From Arsenophonus endosymbiont of Aphis craccivora (lineage in GTDB: Bacteria; Pseudomonadota; Gammaproteobacteria; Enterobacterales; Enterobacteriaceae): a stretch of 64,000 bases of DNA. This document shows, piece after piece, positions 31,627 to 41,135 of the stretch. The stretch lies in NCBI RefSeq assembly GCF_013460135.1, contig NZ_CP038155.1, positions 620,001 through 684,000 on the forward strand, written 5' to 3'. Numbering within the stretch: the first letter of the stretch is position 1; each line of letters opens with the position of its first letter. Position numbers and translations under genes: made by a program. A model generated the notes under the pieces. That model had not been told where the DNA came from. It searched no databases and saw nothing but the letters and a program-made list of their open reading frames with translations.

Positions 31627-32682
31627 GTGATAAAGACAAAAGAGCAAAAAAATAAATTGAGTTGCTCTGTGGTACTCTCTATTATATTCCACGTTTTGTT
31701 ATTTGGTTTTATTATTTTGGGTTCATTGGATGAAATTATTAAGCTTGGTGGCGGTGGTCAAGGCGGTGAAGTGGTTGATGCGATCATGGTTGATCCCAGC
31801 GTAGTAATAGAACAGTATAACCAGCTACAACGGCAGCAAAATAGTGCCAAACACGCCGATACTGAGCGAAAAAAACGTCTTCAACAGCAAGAAGAAGAAC
31901 TCCGAAAACAGCAGGAAGAAGAACAAAAACGCTTAAAAATGGTTGAAGAGGAGCGTATAAAAATAGCAAGAGAAGCCGAGCAGCAACGCAAGCAAGCAGA
32001 AGACGCGGCGCAGAAAGCCAAGAAGCAACAGAAAATTGCTGAAGAAGCGGCGGCTAAAGCTAAAGCAGAACAAGAACGGCTAATAAAAGAGCAGGCAGAG
32101 GCAAAAGAAAAAGCCGAAAAAGCCGCTAAGGCGCTGGCAGCTAAGAAAAAAGCAGATGCGGCTAAACAGGCTGCTACGGTTGACTCTCTGCTTGGTGGAT
32201 TAACTGCCCAACAACCAACTCAGCAAATGGGAGGTGCAGCAGCAGCGGGTCAAGGAGGAAATAGAAAAAGCGGGGCATCCAGTTCGGATGTGGCTAATTA
32301 TGCAGGTAAGATCAAAGCCGCAATTGAAAGCAAATTTTATGATGCTGATATTTATCGTGGTAAAACATGCGAATTAAGCATAAAACTCGCTCCTGACGGC
32401 ATGTTAATTAGTATTGCAGCTAAAAGTAATACAGCAAATGATCAACCACTCTGTGAAGCAGCGATACGTGCAGCCAAAACAGCGACAATGCCTAAACCGC
32501 CTAGTCGTAGTATTTATGATGCATTTAATGAACAGGGAAGTACTTTAGTATTCCAGCCTTCGTTAATGAATGTTATGAATAGCATAAGGCTAGTAAAATT
32601 AACAAAAGTTTTTCAGTTATCTGGTTTTGTGCATTCACCTTTGTTAATATTCAAATTAATTATTACGGACGTGAATACGTGA
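31627..32682 (+). CDS. tolA: Tol-Pal system protein TolA with C-terminal extension
   Basis: TolA links TolQR to Pal across the periplasm. The 351-aa product has an N-terminal membrane anchor (about residues 12-33), a long Ala/Lys/Glu/Gln-rich helical domain II (about 65-185), a Gly-rich hinge and the globular domain III ([24 protein letters not shown]...). E. coli TolA stops right after DFKP; here VFQP is followed by about 41 further residues ([12 protein letters not shown]...) before the stop, which overlaps nothing known. Loss of the original stop codon is the simplest reason. The start is GTG at 31627. Confidence 0.93.
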   Translation: MIKTKEQKNKLSCSVVLSIIFHVLLFGFIILGSLDEIIKLGGGGQGGEVVDAIMVDPSVVIEQYNQLQRQQNSAKHADTERKKRLQQQEEELRKQQEEEQKRLKMVEEERIKIAREAEQQRKQAEDAAQKAKKQQKIAEEAAAKAKAEQERLIKEQAEAKEKAEKAAKALAAKKKADAAKQAATVDSLLGGLTAQQPTQQMGGAAAAGQGGNRKSGASSSDVANYAGKIKAAIESKFYDADIYRGKTCELSIKLAPDGMLISIAAKSNTANDQPLCEAAIRAAKTATMPKPPSRSIYDAFNEQGSTLVFQPSLMNVMNSIRLVKLTKVFQLSGFVHSPLLIFKLIITDVNT

Positions 32683-32695
32683 TAAGGGAGAAAAA

Positions 32696-33988
32696 ATGAA
32701 GCAGGCATTTAAATTATTGTTAGGCTTTCTAATATTATGGGCGGTATCTGCTCAGGCAGAAATTCGGATTGAAATTACCCGAGGTATCAATACTGCACAG
32801 CCTATTGCTATTGTGCCTTTTAAATGGACTGGAACTGGTACTTTACCAGATGATGTAGGACAAATTGTTGCTGCAGATTTACGCAATAGCGGTAAATTTA
32901 ATCCTATTGATCCCAGTCATATGCCTCAACAACCAACTACCGCATCGGAAGTCACACCGAATGTTTGGACGGCATTAGGTATTAATGCAGTTGTTGTTGG
33001 TCAGTTACAACCGGCTGCTGATGGTCAGTACATTATTAGTTATCAACTGGTTGATGTGGTGAATTCTCCTGGCGCAGTATTGACGCAAAACCAATTAAAA
33101 GTGGCATCCACATGGCTACGCTATGCGGCACATACTATTAGTGATGAAGTCTTTGCCAAATTAACCGGTATTCGAGGTGCATTTCGTACACGTATCGCTT
33201 ACGTGGTTAAAACTAATGGTGGAAAGTTTCCTTATGAATTAAGGGTATCAGATTATGATGGTTATAATCAATTCACTGTCCACCGCTCGCCTGAACCGCT
33301 GATGTCGCCAGCTTGGTCGGCTAATGGTGAAAAATTAGCTTATGTAACCTTTGAAAGTGGTAGTTCAGCATTAGTTATGCAAACGTTAGCGACAGGCGAA
33401 GTCCGCCAGATTGCTGCTTTCCCGCGTCATAATGGTGCTCCTACCTTTTCCCCCGATGGAAGTAAGCTTGCTTTTGCCCTGTCAAAGAGCGGAAGTTTAA
33501 ATCTTTATGTAATGGACTTGGCCAGTGGTCAAACTCGCCAAATAACAGATGGTCGTAGTAACAATACTGAACCTAGTTGGATGCCAGACAGCCAAACACT
33601 GATTTATACTTCTGATCAAGCCGGGCGTCCACAAATATACAAACTAAATATTCATGGTGGTGTGCCAGAGCGTATTACTTGGGAAGGCAACCAAAACCAG
33701 GATCCAAGCGTCAGCCCTGATGGTAAATTTATGGTAATGGTCAACTCTAGTAATGGTAAACAGCACATTGCTAAACAGGATCTGGCAACGGGTAACGTTG
33801 AATATTTGACGGATACGTTTCTAGATGAAACGCCGAGTATCGCACTTAATGGTACTATGGTAATTTATAGTGCCTCACAAGGGTTAGGTACTGTATTACA
33901 CTTGGTGTCAACGGATGGGCGTTTCAAAGCGCGTTTGCCGGAGACTAATGGAAAGGTTAAATTTCCTGCCTGGTCGCCGTATTTGTGA
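32696..33988 (+). CDS. tolB: Tol-Pal system beta-propeller protein TolB
   Basis: TolB (430 aa, same as E. coli) is a periplasmic six-bladed beta-propeller that binds Pal and TolA. A signal peptide ([21 protein letters not shown]) is cleaved before EIRIEI. Propeller repeats with SPDGSKLAF-type sequences are clear from residue 200 on ([38 protein letters not shown]). It lies 13 bases after the extended tolA end. Intact. Confidence 0.98.
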   Translation: MKQAFKLLLGFLILWAVSAQAEIRIEITRGINTAQPIAIVPFKWTGTGTLPDDVGQIVAADLRNSGKFNPIDPSHMPQQPTTASEVTPNVWTALGINAVVVGQLQPAADGQYIISYQLVDVVNSPGAVLTQNQLKVASTWLRYAAHTISDEVFAKLTGIRGAFRTRIAYVVKTNGGKFPYELRVSDYDGYNQFTVHRSPEPLMSPAWSANGEKLAYVTFESGSSALVMQTLATGEVRQIAAFPRHNGAPTFSPDGSKLAFALSKSGSLNLYVMDLASGQTRQITDGRSNNTEPSWMPDSQTLIYTSDQAGRPQIYKLNIHGGVPERITWEGNQNQDPSVSPDGKFMVMVNSSNGKQHIAKQDLATGNVEYLTDTFLDETPSIALNGTMVIYSASQGLGTVLHLVSTDGRFKARLPETNGKVKFPAWSPYL

Positions 33989-34033
33989 TGCATAATAATC
34001 AGTATGGCAATAATAATTAAAGGATCGAACAAG

Positions 34034-34531
34034 ATGCAATTGAATACAGTGCTTAAAGGGCTAATGTTAGTGTTACCTATGATAGCTGTTGCAGCATGTA
34101 GCTCAAAAAAGGGCAATGACAAAACGGGTGCTGAAAACAATGTAGCATATAGCAATTCTAGCTTGAGAGCTGAGCAACTTGCTAGTCAGCAAATGCAAGA
34201 ATTGCAAAGTAACAACATTGTTTACTTTGGTTTTGATAAGTATGATGTTACCCCAGAATATGCACAGCTGTTAGATCAACATGCAACATTCCTACGCGGT
34301 AACCCTTCAGTGAAGATTACTGTGGAAGGGCATACCGATGAAAAGGGTACACCAGAGTATAATATTGCACTTGGTGAGCGCCGTGCTAATGCTGTGAAAA
34401 TATATTTGCAGAGTAAAGGCGTAAACGGTGAGCAAATTGCTATCGTATCTTATGGTAAGGAAAAAACGGCTATACAAGGTAATGACGAATCGGCATATGC
34501 CAAAAACCGTCGTGCGATACTTGTGTATTAA
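34034..34531 (+). CDS. pal: Peptidoglycan-associated lipoprotein Pal
   Basis: Pal (165 aa; E. coli 173) is an outer-membrane lipoprotein that grips peptidoglycan through its OmpA-like domain. The lipobox AVAAC places the lipidated Cys at residue 22. The OmpA signature [23 protein letters not shown] is at about residues 98-120. The start [10 protein letters not shown] at 34034 matches E. coli and has AAGGA upstream; a start at 34004 would add ten unrelated residues. The linker after the Cys is shorter than in E. coli. Confidence 0.96.
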   Translation: MQLNTVLKGLMLVLPMIAVAACSSKKGNDKTGAENNVAYSNSSLRAEQLASQQMQELQSNNIVYFGFDKYDVTPEYAQLLDQHATFLRGNPSVKITVEGHTDEKGTPEYNIALGERRANAVKIYLQSKGVNGEQIAIVSYGKEKTAIQGNDESAYAKNRRAILVY

Positions 34532-34540
34532 GAGTATTAT

Positions 34541-35302
34541 ATGAACAGTAACTTCAGACATCTTTATTTGAGTCTGTCGTTCTTGGTTGGCGTAGCGGCT
34601 CCAGTAGTCGCTACCGCCCAAGCGCCAATCATTAATGTCGGCTCAGGCTCTACAAGTGATCGTCTAATGCAAATTGAGACAGCGGTCAATTCTCAAGGGC
34701 AGTTATTATATCAAATTCAGCAGCAGTTATCTGATGCTCAGCGTGACATTGATACATTGCGTGGTCAAATTCAGGAAAACCAATATCAATTAAGTCAAGT
34801 TATTGAGCGGCAAAAAGATCTCTATACGCAGTTGGATGCATTGACGACTGGTGCAAATAAAGTCAAGGCAAGTACAGACAGTAGTAATAGTAATAATGCT
34901 GTTGTCACTGCTAAACCAGCAAATGAAAAAGCTGAGTATGATGAAGCCGTTGCGCTTGCAATAAAGAGCAAATCTAAACAGCAGATTGCACAGGCAATTA
35001 GTTCTTTTCAGCATTTTATCAAAACTGACCCTAAATCTAATTATCAGCCTAATGCGAATTATTGGCTTGGACAATTAAATTATAATCAGGGAAACAAAGA
35101 TGATGCGGTTTTTTATTTTGCTACCGTTGTTAAAAATTACCCTAATTCAGCCAAAGGGGCAGAATCCCTTTATAAAGTAGGGTTACTGATGCAAGAAAAA
35201 GGGCAAAATGATACAGCACGTGTTGTTTATCAACAGGTGATTAAAGCGTATCCTAGTAGCCCTAGCGCGAAATTGGCAGAAAAGAAATTAGCGTCACTCT
35301 AA
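34541..35302 (+). CDS. cpoB: Cell division coordinator CpoB
   Basis: CpoB (YbgF; 253 aa, E. coli 263) coordinates PBP1B and Tol-Pal activity during constriction. A signal peptide (about residues 1-27, ending ATAQA) precedes a trimerising coiled coil (RLMQIETAVNSQGQLLYQIQ region through about residue 100), a low-complexity Ser/Asn linker, then TPR repeats (NYWLGQLNYNQGNKDDAVFY and following). It is ten bases after pal and ends the tol-pal unit. Intact. Confidence 0.95.
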   Translation: MNSNFRHLYLSLSFLVGVAAPVVATAQAPIINVGSGSTSDRLMQIETAVNSQGQLLYQIQQQLSDAQRDIDTLRGQIQENQYQLSQVIERQKDLYTQLDALTTGANKVKASTDSSNSNNAVVTAKPANEKAEYDEAVALAIKSKSKQQIAQAISSFQHFIKTDPKSNYQPNANYWLGQLNYNQGNKDDAVFYFATVVKNYPNSAKGAESLYKVGLLMQEKGQNDTARVVYQQVIKAYPSSPSAKLAEKKLASL

Positions 35303-35447
35303 TGAATAACCACGAAGTATTTATTACTATCTATTTCGGGGATAATTGTATGATTAATAAACATTTAAATGCTTTCGGTAAAAAAAACATTGCACCCTTA
35401 GCAAAAATAAGTAATATACTCCGCCATCACCTCAGGTAACTTCAGAT

Positions 35448-35523
35448 GGGTCGTTAGCTCAGTCGGTAGAGCAGTTGACTTTTAATCAATTGGTCACAGG
35501 TTCGAATCCTGTACGACCCACCA
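35448..35523 (+). tRNA. tRNA-Lys (anticodon TTT)
   Basis: This is a 76-nt tRNA with acceptor GGGTCGT pairing with ACGACCC, D-arm with AGCTCAGTCGGTAGAGC, anticodon loop CTTTTAA, T-arm GGTTCGAATCC and an encoded CCA. E. coli also has tRNA-Lys genes downstream of cpoB, where they form a cluster with tRNA-Val. Only one complete copy remains here. Confidence 0.98.
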
Positions 35524-35968
35524 TCTAACAATATCTTGTTACTTTCCAAAGAAACAGAAATAACATATAGCACTGTGAGTACAGGATGAGAAGCTGTGTA
35601 GGTTCGAGCCGAGCGAAGCGAGACAGCGTTGTGCTAAGTACAACGACCCACATGGCGAGGCCGTAGGCCGAGTTATTCTGTACGACCCACCATCGAAAGA
35701 TATTTGGACTATTTCTGTCAAAAGCTAATTTCATGTTATCTGTCTTATTTTACTGTACATACAGAATATAGATGAAAAATAGTATTCTTCTTTATTACAA
35801 CCAAATGGAAAAATAGGTTATTGAGAACAATTTGATAGTAAAAATTAAGCGACAAAATTTTAAATATTGATTATCTTGTTTAGTATGCGAAACAAAATTA
35901 GCAAATACATAGTTGTTTTGCTAAAAAATATCATTTAAAACATTAAATACTAAACATAAGAGTGCAAA
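35524..35968. repeat. Region with degenerate tRNA 3'-end copies, then AT-rich spacer
   Basis: The tRNA 3' end (CTGTACGACCCACCATC) recurs exactly at 35678-35694, and a degenerate copy (TACAACGACCCACATGG) lies at about 35639-35655. No complete cloverleaf is present for either. The segment between has the unusually GC-rich pieces GAGCCGAGCGAAGCGAGACA and GGCGAGGCCGTAGGCCGAG, which contrast with the AT-rich surroundings. This looks like the residue of a contracted tRNA-Lys cluster. From 35700 to 35968 nothing is recognised except the nadA upstream region. Confidence 0.7.
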
Positions 35969-37008
35969 ATGCCTAATTTTATCGATTTCAATTTAGCTAG
36001 CTACTCATTTCCTGTTAAATCAGTGCCTTTGACGGATAATGAAAAAAACATTGTAAACGGTCTATTAAGCTATTGTTGGAAAAAAGAAATGCGGTTATAG
36101 TCGCGCATTATTATACCGATCCTGATGTTCAAGCTCTGGCCGAAGAAACTGGTGGGTGTGTAGCAGATTCACTGGAAATGGCACGTTTTGGCTCACGACA
36201 TTCTGCATCGACTTTAATTGTCGCTGGCGTTAGATTTATGGGTGAAACGGCTAAGATCTTAAATCCTGAAAAGACAATATTAATGCCTACATTGAAAGCG
36301 GAGTGCTCATTAGACTTAGGTTGTCCTGCAAAGCCTTTTGCTGAATTTTGTGATCAACACCCAGAGCGAACGGTGGTTGTTTATGCCAATACTTATGCGG
36401 CGGTTAAGGCTAGAGCTGACTGGGTTGTAACTTCCAGTATTGCAGTTGAATTAATTGACTATTTAGATAGTCAATGGCAAAAAATTATCTGGGCGCCGGA
36501 TCGTCATTTAGGTAATTATGTACAAAGAAAAACCGGGGCAGATATGCTTTGCTGGCAAGCTGCTTGTATTGTACATGATGAATTAAAAATTCAAGCCTTG
36601 CAGAAAATGAAAATGTTGTATCCTAATGCGGCAATATTAGCGCATCCAGAATCCCCTGCAGCGGTTGTTGATTTAGCGGATGCAGTTGGCTCAACCGGTC
36701 AATTGATTCAAGCTGCACAAAACTTGCCTAATCAGCAAATAATTGTGGCAACGGATAAAAGTATTTTTTATAAAATGCAGCAAGCATGTCCAGAGAAATC
36801 ATTTTATATTGCACCAATGGCAGGTGAAGGTGCGTCCTGCCGGACTTGTGCACATTGTCCTTGGATGGCAATGAATAGCTTAAAAACTATAGAACAAGGA
36901 CTAAAAAAAGAGGGTAAATTACATGAAATATCGATTAATGATGAATTAAGAGAGAGAGCATTAAAGCCTTTAGAGCGGATGTTGTCGTTTGCTGCTAACA
37001 TTAAGTAG
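35969..37008 (+). pseudogene. nadA: nadA with N-terminal frameshift (quinolinate synthase)
   Basis: NadA is the 4Fe-4S enzyme that makes quinolinate for de novo NAD synthesis. From ATG 35969 the first ~35 codons (MPNFIDFNLASYSFPVKSVP...) align with the E. coli N-terminus, then the frame shifts near 36066-36076, after which [20 protein letters not shown] and the rest continue in another frame to the end. The cluster cysteines ([27 protein letters not shown]) are kept. Starting at the TTG at 36073 would remove the N-terminal helix and lacks a ribosome binding site. One indel separates it from function. Confidence 0.85.
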
Positions 37009-37039
37009 CTGAATTATAAGTGTTAATAGGGTAATAGGA

Positions 37040-37759
37040 ATGGACTTTTTCAATACTAGTAATACTATGGTACATATTGCTCTTGGCAGCAATGGTTATA
37101 ATTTATCTTATATTGAAGCCGTGGCAACAGTAGCTGGATTTTTATGTATCTGGCTTGCCAGTCAGGAAAAAATTATCAATTATCTTTTTGGTCTAATAAA
37201 CGTTACATTATTTGCGGTTATCTTTTTTCAAATACAATTGTATGCAAGCTTGTTGTTACAAATTTTCTTTTTCGCAGCGAATACCTATGGTTGGTACGCT
37301 TGGAGTCGAGTAGATGCTTATCATGAAGCAAGTCTTAAGATCCGCTGGATGAGTTTTTCTAAAGTAGTGGTAACTCTATTTATCGCCATTATTTTAACGC
37401 TGCTATTAAGTTTTAACATTGATAAAGTGTTTATTTTTCTTGCCCACGTCACTTGGGACATTGCTCATTTATTAGGTTTTTATCTTGAACCTGTACAAAT
37501 AGAACCCAATGCATTCCCTTTTTGGGATTCAACCATGATGGTATTATCAAGTATGTCGATGATATTAATGACACGAAAGTATGCTGAAAGCTGGTTACTG
37601 TGGATTATTATCAATGTTATTAGTGTTGTTATTTTCTACTTACAAGGTGTTTTAGCAATGTCATTTGAATATTTGATGCTACTTGGTATTTCAATCAATG
37701 GTTTTCGCCTTTGGGCTCGGTCAGCTAAAGAAAATGGTTCAATATTTTTAGCAGGTTAA
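37040..37759 (+). CDS. pnuC: Nicotinamide riboside transporter PnuC
   Basis: PnuC (239 aa, same as E. coli) imports nicotinamide riboside by facilitated diffusion. About seven to eight hydrophobic helices are visible, and the conserved substrate-site segments FGLINVTLFAVIFFQIQLYA and WDSTMMVLSSMSMILMTRKY are present. It lies 31 bases after nadA, as in E. coli. Its integrity while nadA is frameshifted suggests NAD supply by salvage. The next gene in E. coli, zitB, is absent and an IS copy sits in its place. Confidence 0.95.
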   Translation: MDFFNTSNTMVHIALGSNGYNLSYIEAVATVAGFLCIWLASQEKIINYLFGLINVTLFAVIFFQIQLYASLLLQIFFFAANTYGWYAWSRVDAYHEASLKIRWMSFSKVVVTLFIAIILTLLLSFNIDKVFIFLAHVTWDIAHLLGFYLEPVQIEPNAFPFWDSTMMVLSSMSMILMTRKYAESWLLWIIINVISVVIFYLQGVLAMSFEYLMLLGISINGFRLWARSAKENGSIFLAG

Positions 37760-37872
37760 TAGTTATTTACATTGGTGTAACAGTATGATTTTAAAAATAT
37801 TAACAATTTTTATATCATATTATATATTGCCATTAAATATTTATAATATAAGTATGAGTACATATTTACACT

Positions 37873-38856
37873 GGCTTTGTTGAATAAATCGAACTTTTAG
37901 GTGATTGGCGGAGCTGATCGCTAAATTCTTTTCAACATCAGGTCCCCATGGCAAAGCAAAAGTTTAAAATTACCAACTGGCCAGCGTACAACAAGGCACT
38001 CAGACAACGCGGTTCCCTGACGGTCTGGCTTGATGAGTCGGCCATCGCTGGATGGACTGACAGTTCTTCGCCTGAAGGTCGTGGCCGGCCGCTTTACTAC
38101 AGCGATATGGCTGTTACCACTGTCCTGATGATGAAGCGTGTGTTTAACCTGTCGCTCCGGGCATTACAGGGCTTCGTTGATTCGATTTTTAAACTCATGT
38201 CTTTGCCGCTGTGCTGTCCGGACTACTCGCTGGTCAGCAGACGAGCAAAGAGCGTCAACATCAGCATAAAAACGCCAACGCGTGGTGAAATCTCGCATCT
38301 GGTCATCGACAGTACCGGTCTGAAGGTCTTTGGCGAAGGTGAATGGAAAGTCAGGCAGCATGGGGCTGACAGACGAAGAGTGTGGCGCAAGCTTCATCTG
38401 GCAGCAGACAGTGTGACTCATGAGATTATCTGTGCCGACTTATCGCTCAGCGGAACGACAGATGCGCAGGCACTGCCGGGCCTGATTAACCAAACCCACT
38501 GGAAAATCAGGCCTTATCCCGCCGCGAAGCGGAGCGAAATACTGGCCGGACAAGTACCATGAACGTAACCATGCGGTGGCGAATCAGCGTCTGAGCAGGA
38601 GTGATGATATGTGGAAAAAGAAAGTGGGTTATCACGGGCGTTCAGTGGCAGAAACAGCGATGTTCCGCATAAAAACTTTGCTGGGTGGCCATCTGAGGCT
38701 GCGTGACTATGAGGCTCAGGTAGGTGAAGCAATGGCGATGGTCAAAGCGCTGAACCGTATGACGTTGTTGGGTATGCCACACAGCGTCAGGATCGGATAA
38801 CAGCTGTAGCAGAGGGAGCCATCCTGGCGGCTAATTCTGATTTATTCAACAAAGCC
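37873..38856 (+). mobile_element. IS903-type element, copy 2 (internally deleted, with target duplication)
   Basis: It has the same termini as copy 1 but is 984 bp, 71 bp shorter. It is flanked by a perfect 9-bp direct repeat ATTTACACT (37864-37872 and 38857-38865), the size expected for IS903. It is the only copy in the window with matching flanks, so it is a simple, undisturbed insertion between pnuC and aroG. Confidence 0.96.
37948..38800 (+). pseudogene. IS903-type transposase, copy 2 (deleted and frameshifted)
   Basis: The frame follows the intact transposase to residue 188 (NQTHWKIR), then residues 189-211 are missing, including catalytic Asp193. The 69-bp loss lies between two AAAATCAGG repeats of the full-length copies, so it arose by slippage or recombination on short homology. 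Two Cs are also lost just after (GGCCTTA in place of GGCCCCTTA), which shifts the frame and stops at 38562. The C-terminal part resumes in another frame to 38800. The element cannot move without help from another copy. Confidence 0.95.
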
Positions 38857-38947
38857 ATTTACACTTTTATCACTAGAGGTTAAATTGAGTTCATCTTTTA
38901 TTTTTAGAGAATATACTGGCTAAAGAGCTATACATTGAGTAGAAAAG

Positions 38948-40025
38948 ATGACTTATAAGAATGATGACATCAGAATTAAACAGATTAAAGAGTTATTACC
39001 TCCAGTTGCCTTATTAGAAAAATTTCCGGCAACAGATAAAGCCGCTTTGACAGTTCAAACAGCTCGTGAATCAATACATCAAATTCTAACTGGTAAGGAT
39101 GATAGACTTTTGGTCGTTATTGGCCCATGTTCAATTCATGACCATAAAGCAGCCATTGAATATGCCCAAAAACTAAAAAAAATTCATGATGAATTGAAGA
39201 ATGAGTTAGAAATTGTCATGCGTGTTTATTTTGAAAAACCGCGTACTACTGTTGGCTGGAAAGGTTTAATTAATGATCCTTTTATGGATAACAGTTTTGA
39301 TATTAATCAAGGATTGCGTATTGCACGTAATTTATTGGTAACTATTAATGATTTAGCTTTACCAACTGCCGGTGAATTTCTTGATATGATCACTCCGCAA
39401 TATGTTGCAGATCTTACTAGTTGGGGAGCAATTGGTGCACGTACTACTGAATCTCAGGTACATCGTGAATTAGCATCTGGTCTTTCTTGCCCGGTAGGTT
39501 TTAAAAATGGTACCGACGGAACAATAAAAGTGGCTATTGATGCAATTAATGCTGCTAAAGCTGCTCACTGTTTTTTATCGGTTACCAAATGGGGCAAATG
39601 GGGCAAATGGGGCATTCAGCAATTGTAAATACTACCGGTAATGACGATTGCCATATTATTTTGCGCGGCGGTAAAAAGCCTAACTATAGTGAATCAGATA
39701 TACAAGACGTTAAAGATAATTTGCAAAAATCAGGCTTATCAGCCCAAATTATGATTGATTTTAGTCATGCAAATTGTTGTAAGCAATATAAAAAGCAGCT
39801 TGAAGTGGCTGAAAATGTTGCTAATCAAATACTTCAAGGTGAAAAAGCAATCATTGGAGTGATGATTGAAAGTCATCTTTTAGAGGAAATCAAGATATAA
39901 CTACCGATAAACCGCTAGCGTATGGCAAAAGTGTGACAGACGCTTGTATTGGTTGGCAAGATAGTGAAAAATTATTATATCATTTAGCAGACGCGGTTCG
40001 GATCCGTCGTGAAAAGAGCAACTAA
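38948..40025 (+). pseudogene. aroG: aroG pseudogene (DAHP synthase)
   Basis: AroG condenses phosphoenolpyruvate and erythrose 4-phosphate, the first step to aromatic amino acids. Residues to SVTKWG align well with E. coli AroG ([37 protein letters not shown]). At 39587-39613 the 9-bp unit AAATGGGGC is present three times and one base is missing after it, so KWGHSAIVN becomes [13 protein letters not shown]-stop. Homology resumes in the next frame ([22 protein letters not shown]). A second 1-nt loss near 39885 shifts it again before GNQDITTDKPLAYGKSVTDAC. The stop lies at 40023-40025. Confidence 0.93.
39587..39613 (+). repeat. 9-bp tandem repeat inside aroG (3 units)
   Basis: There are three perfect units of AAATGGGGC, encoding repeated KWG. 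Normal AroG has one KWG here. The two extra units keep the frame, but a base loss next to the G-run does not. Confidence 0.9.
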
Positions 40026-40032
40026 TTAATGC

Positions 40033-40830
40033 TTAATAAGGCCACAAAGTGGCCTTATACTTATAAAGTTTAATTTGATTATTTCGTTGACATTGATTAG
40101 CAACCGCGGCTGCTTTAGCGGCTATTTCAGCTTGATCACCAAGATAGTAATGCTTAATCGGTTGCATATTTTCATCAAATTCATAGACCAATGGAACGGC
40201 GGTTGGAATATTAAGTTCAAGGATCTCGTCTGCACTCATCTTGTCCAGATGTTTGACTAATGCTCGTAATGAGTTACCGTGAGCAGCAATGATGACTTTT
40301 TCACCTTTAGCAACTCTTGGTTTAATCACCTCTTCCCAATAGGGGACAACACGTTCAATTGTGGTAGAGAGACTTTCAGTGACAGGGAGCTCTGAAGGGT
40401 TCAAATTTGCATAACGAGGATCATTACCGGGGTAACGAGGGTCATCTTTGGTTAATTCTGGTGGTGTAATTTCAAAACCACGGCGCCATAGTTTAACTTG
40501 ATCGTCACCATATTTTGCTGCAGTTTCTGCTTTATCTAAACCTTGCAGAGCACCATAATGACGTTCATTGAGCCGCCAATTTTTTTCGACGGTTAGCCAT
40601 TGTTGATCTATTTGGTCTAGAATATTCCACAAGGTGTGAATAGCGCGTTTTAAAACGGATGTATAAGCATAATCAAAAACAAAACCTTCTTTTTTTAATA
40701 GCTGGCCTGCATCTGTTGCTTCTTCGCGGCCCTTATCGGAAAGTTCAACATCAGTCCAACCAGTGAATCGGTTTTCTTTATTCCATTCGCTTTCGCCGTG
40801 TCTTACTAGAACCAGCTTAGTTACTGCCAT
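40033..40830 (-). CDS. gpmA: Phosphoglycerate mutase (2,3-BPG-dependent) GpmA, C-terminally extended
   Basis: GpmA interconverts 3- and 2-phosphoglycerate in glycolysis. The catalytic His11 is in [18 protein letters not shown], and the second His is in [17 protein letters not shown]. coli GpmA (250 aa) ends ANQGKAK; here ANQ is followed by [19 protein letters not shown], giving 265 aa. The coding frame runs into the terminator hairpin, and the stop codon lies just past it. Loss of the original stop is likely; the added tail should be tolerated because the C-terminus is flexible. AGGAG lies before the ATG. Confidence 0.95.
   Translation of the reverse strand: MAVTKLVLVRHGESEWNKENRFTGWTDVELSDKGREEATDAGQLLKKEGFVFDYAYTSVLKRAIHTLWNILDQIDQQWLTVEKNWRLNERHYGALQGLDKAETAAKYGDDQVKLWRRGFEITPPELTKDDPRYPGNDPRYANLNPSELPVTESLSTTIERVVPYWEEVIKPRVAKGEKVIIAAHGNSLRALVKHLDKMSADEILELNIPTAVPLVYEFDENMQPIKHYYLGDQAEIAAKAAAVANQCQRNNQIKLYKYKATLWPY
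40036..40058. terminator. Bidirectional terminator between aroG and gpmA
   Basis: A perfect 10-bp stem (ATAAGGCCAC / GTGGCCTTAT) with loop AAA lies between the convergent genes aroG and gpmA. The last gpmA codons lie inside it because the gpmA stop has shifted downstream. Confidence 0.8.
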
Positions 40831-41135
40831 AGTTTAAACTCCTATTAGTACATTCATTAAAATCGATCTGAATTATTATATTATCCGTGCAACTGAATAC
40901 CAATACAACTGATGGTAGTTTTTAAATTGCTGGGTAAGATCTATACTGATTTAACCTGTCTGTCATTAGATTAGCGGCTTAACACCGCAAAATAGCCTAT
41001 TTTGCTATTATATAAATAAACATTATTTAAGTATCTTGATATTCAACTAATATTAGCTGGATAATTTTGAAATTAAAGAATGAATGCTAATTACATAGGT
41101 AAATAATAGAATTGTCTTGATATTAAGGTTTCTTA
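40831..41135. other. 305-bp gap upstream of gpmA to IS copy 3
   Basis: AT-rich; it contains the leftward gpmA promoter, which I could not place exactly. No gene is seen. Confidence 0.4.

Noticed and set aside
35571-35697. A second complete tRNA after tRNA-Lys
   Set aside because: Only the 3' acceptor and part of the T-arm motif recur. No D-arm or anticodon arm can be folded.
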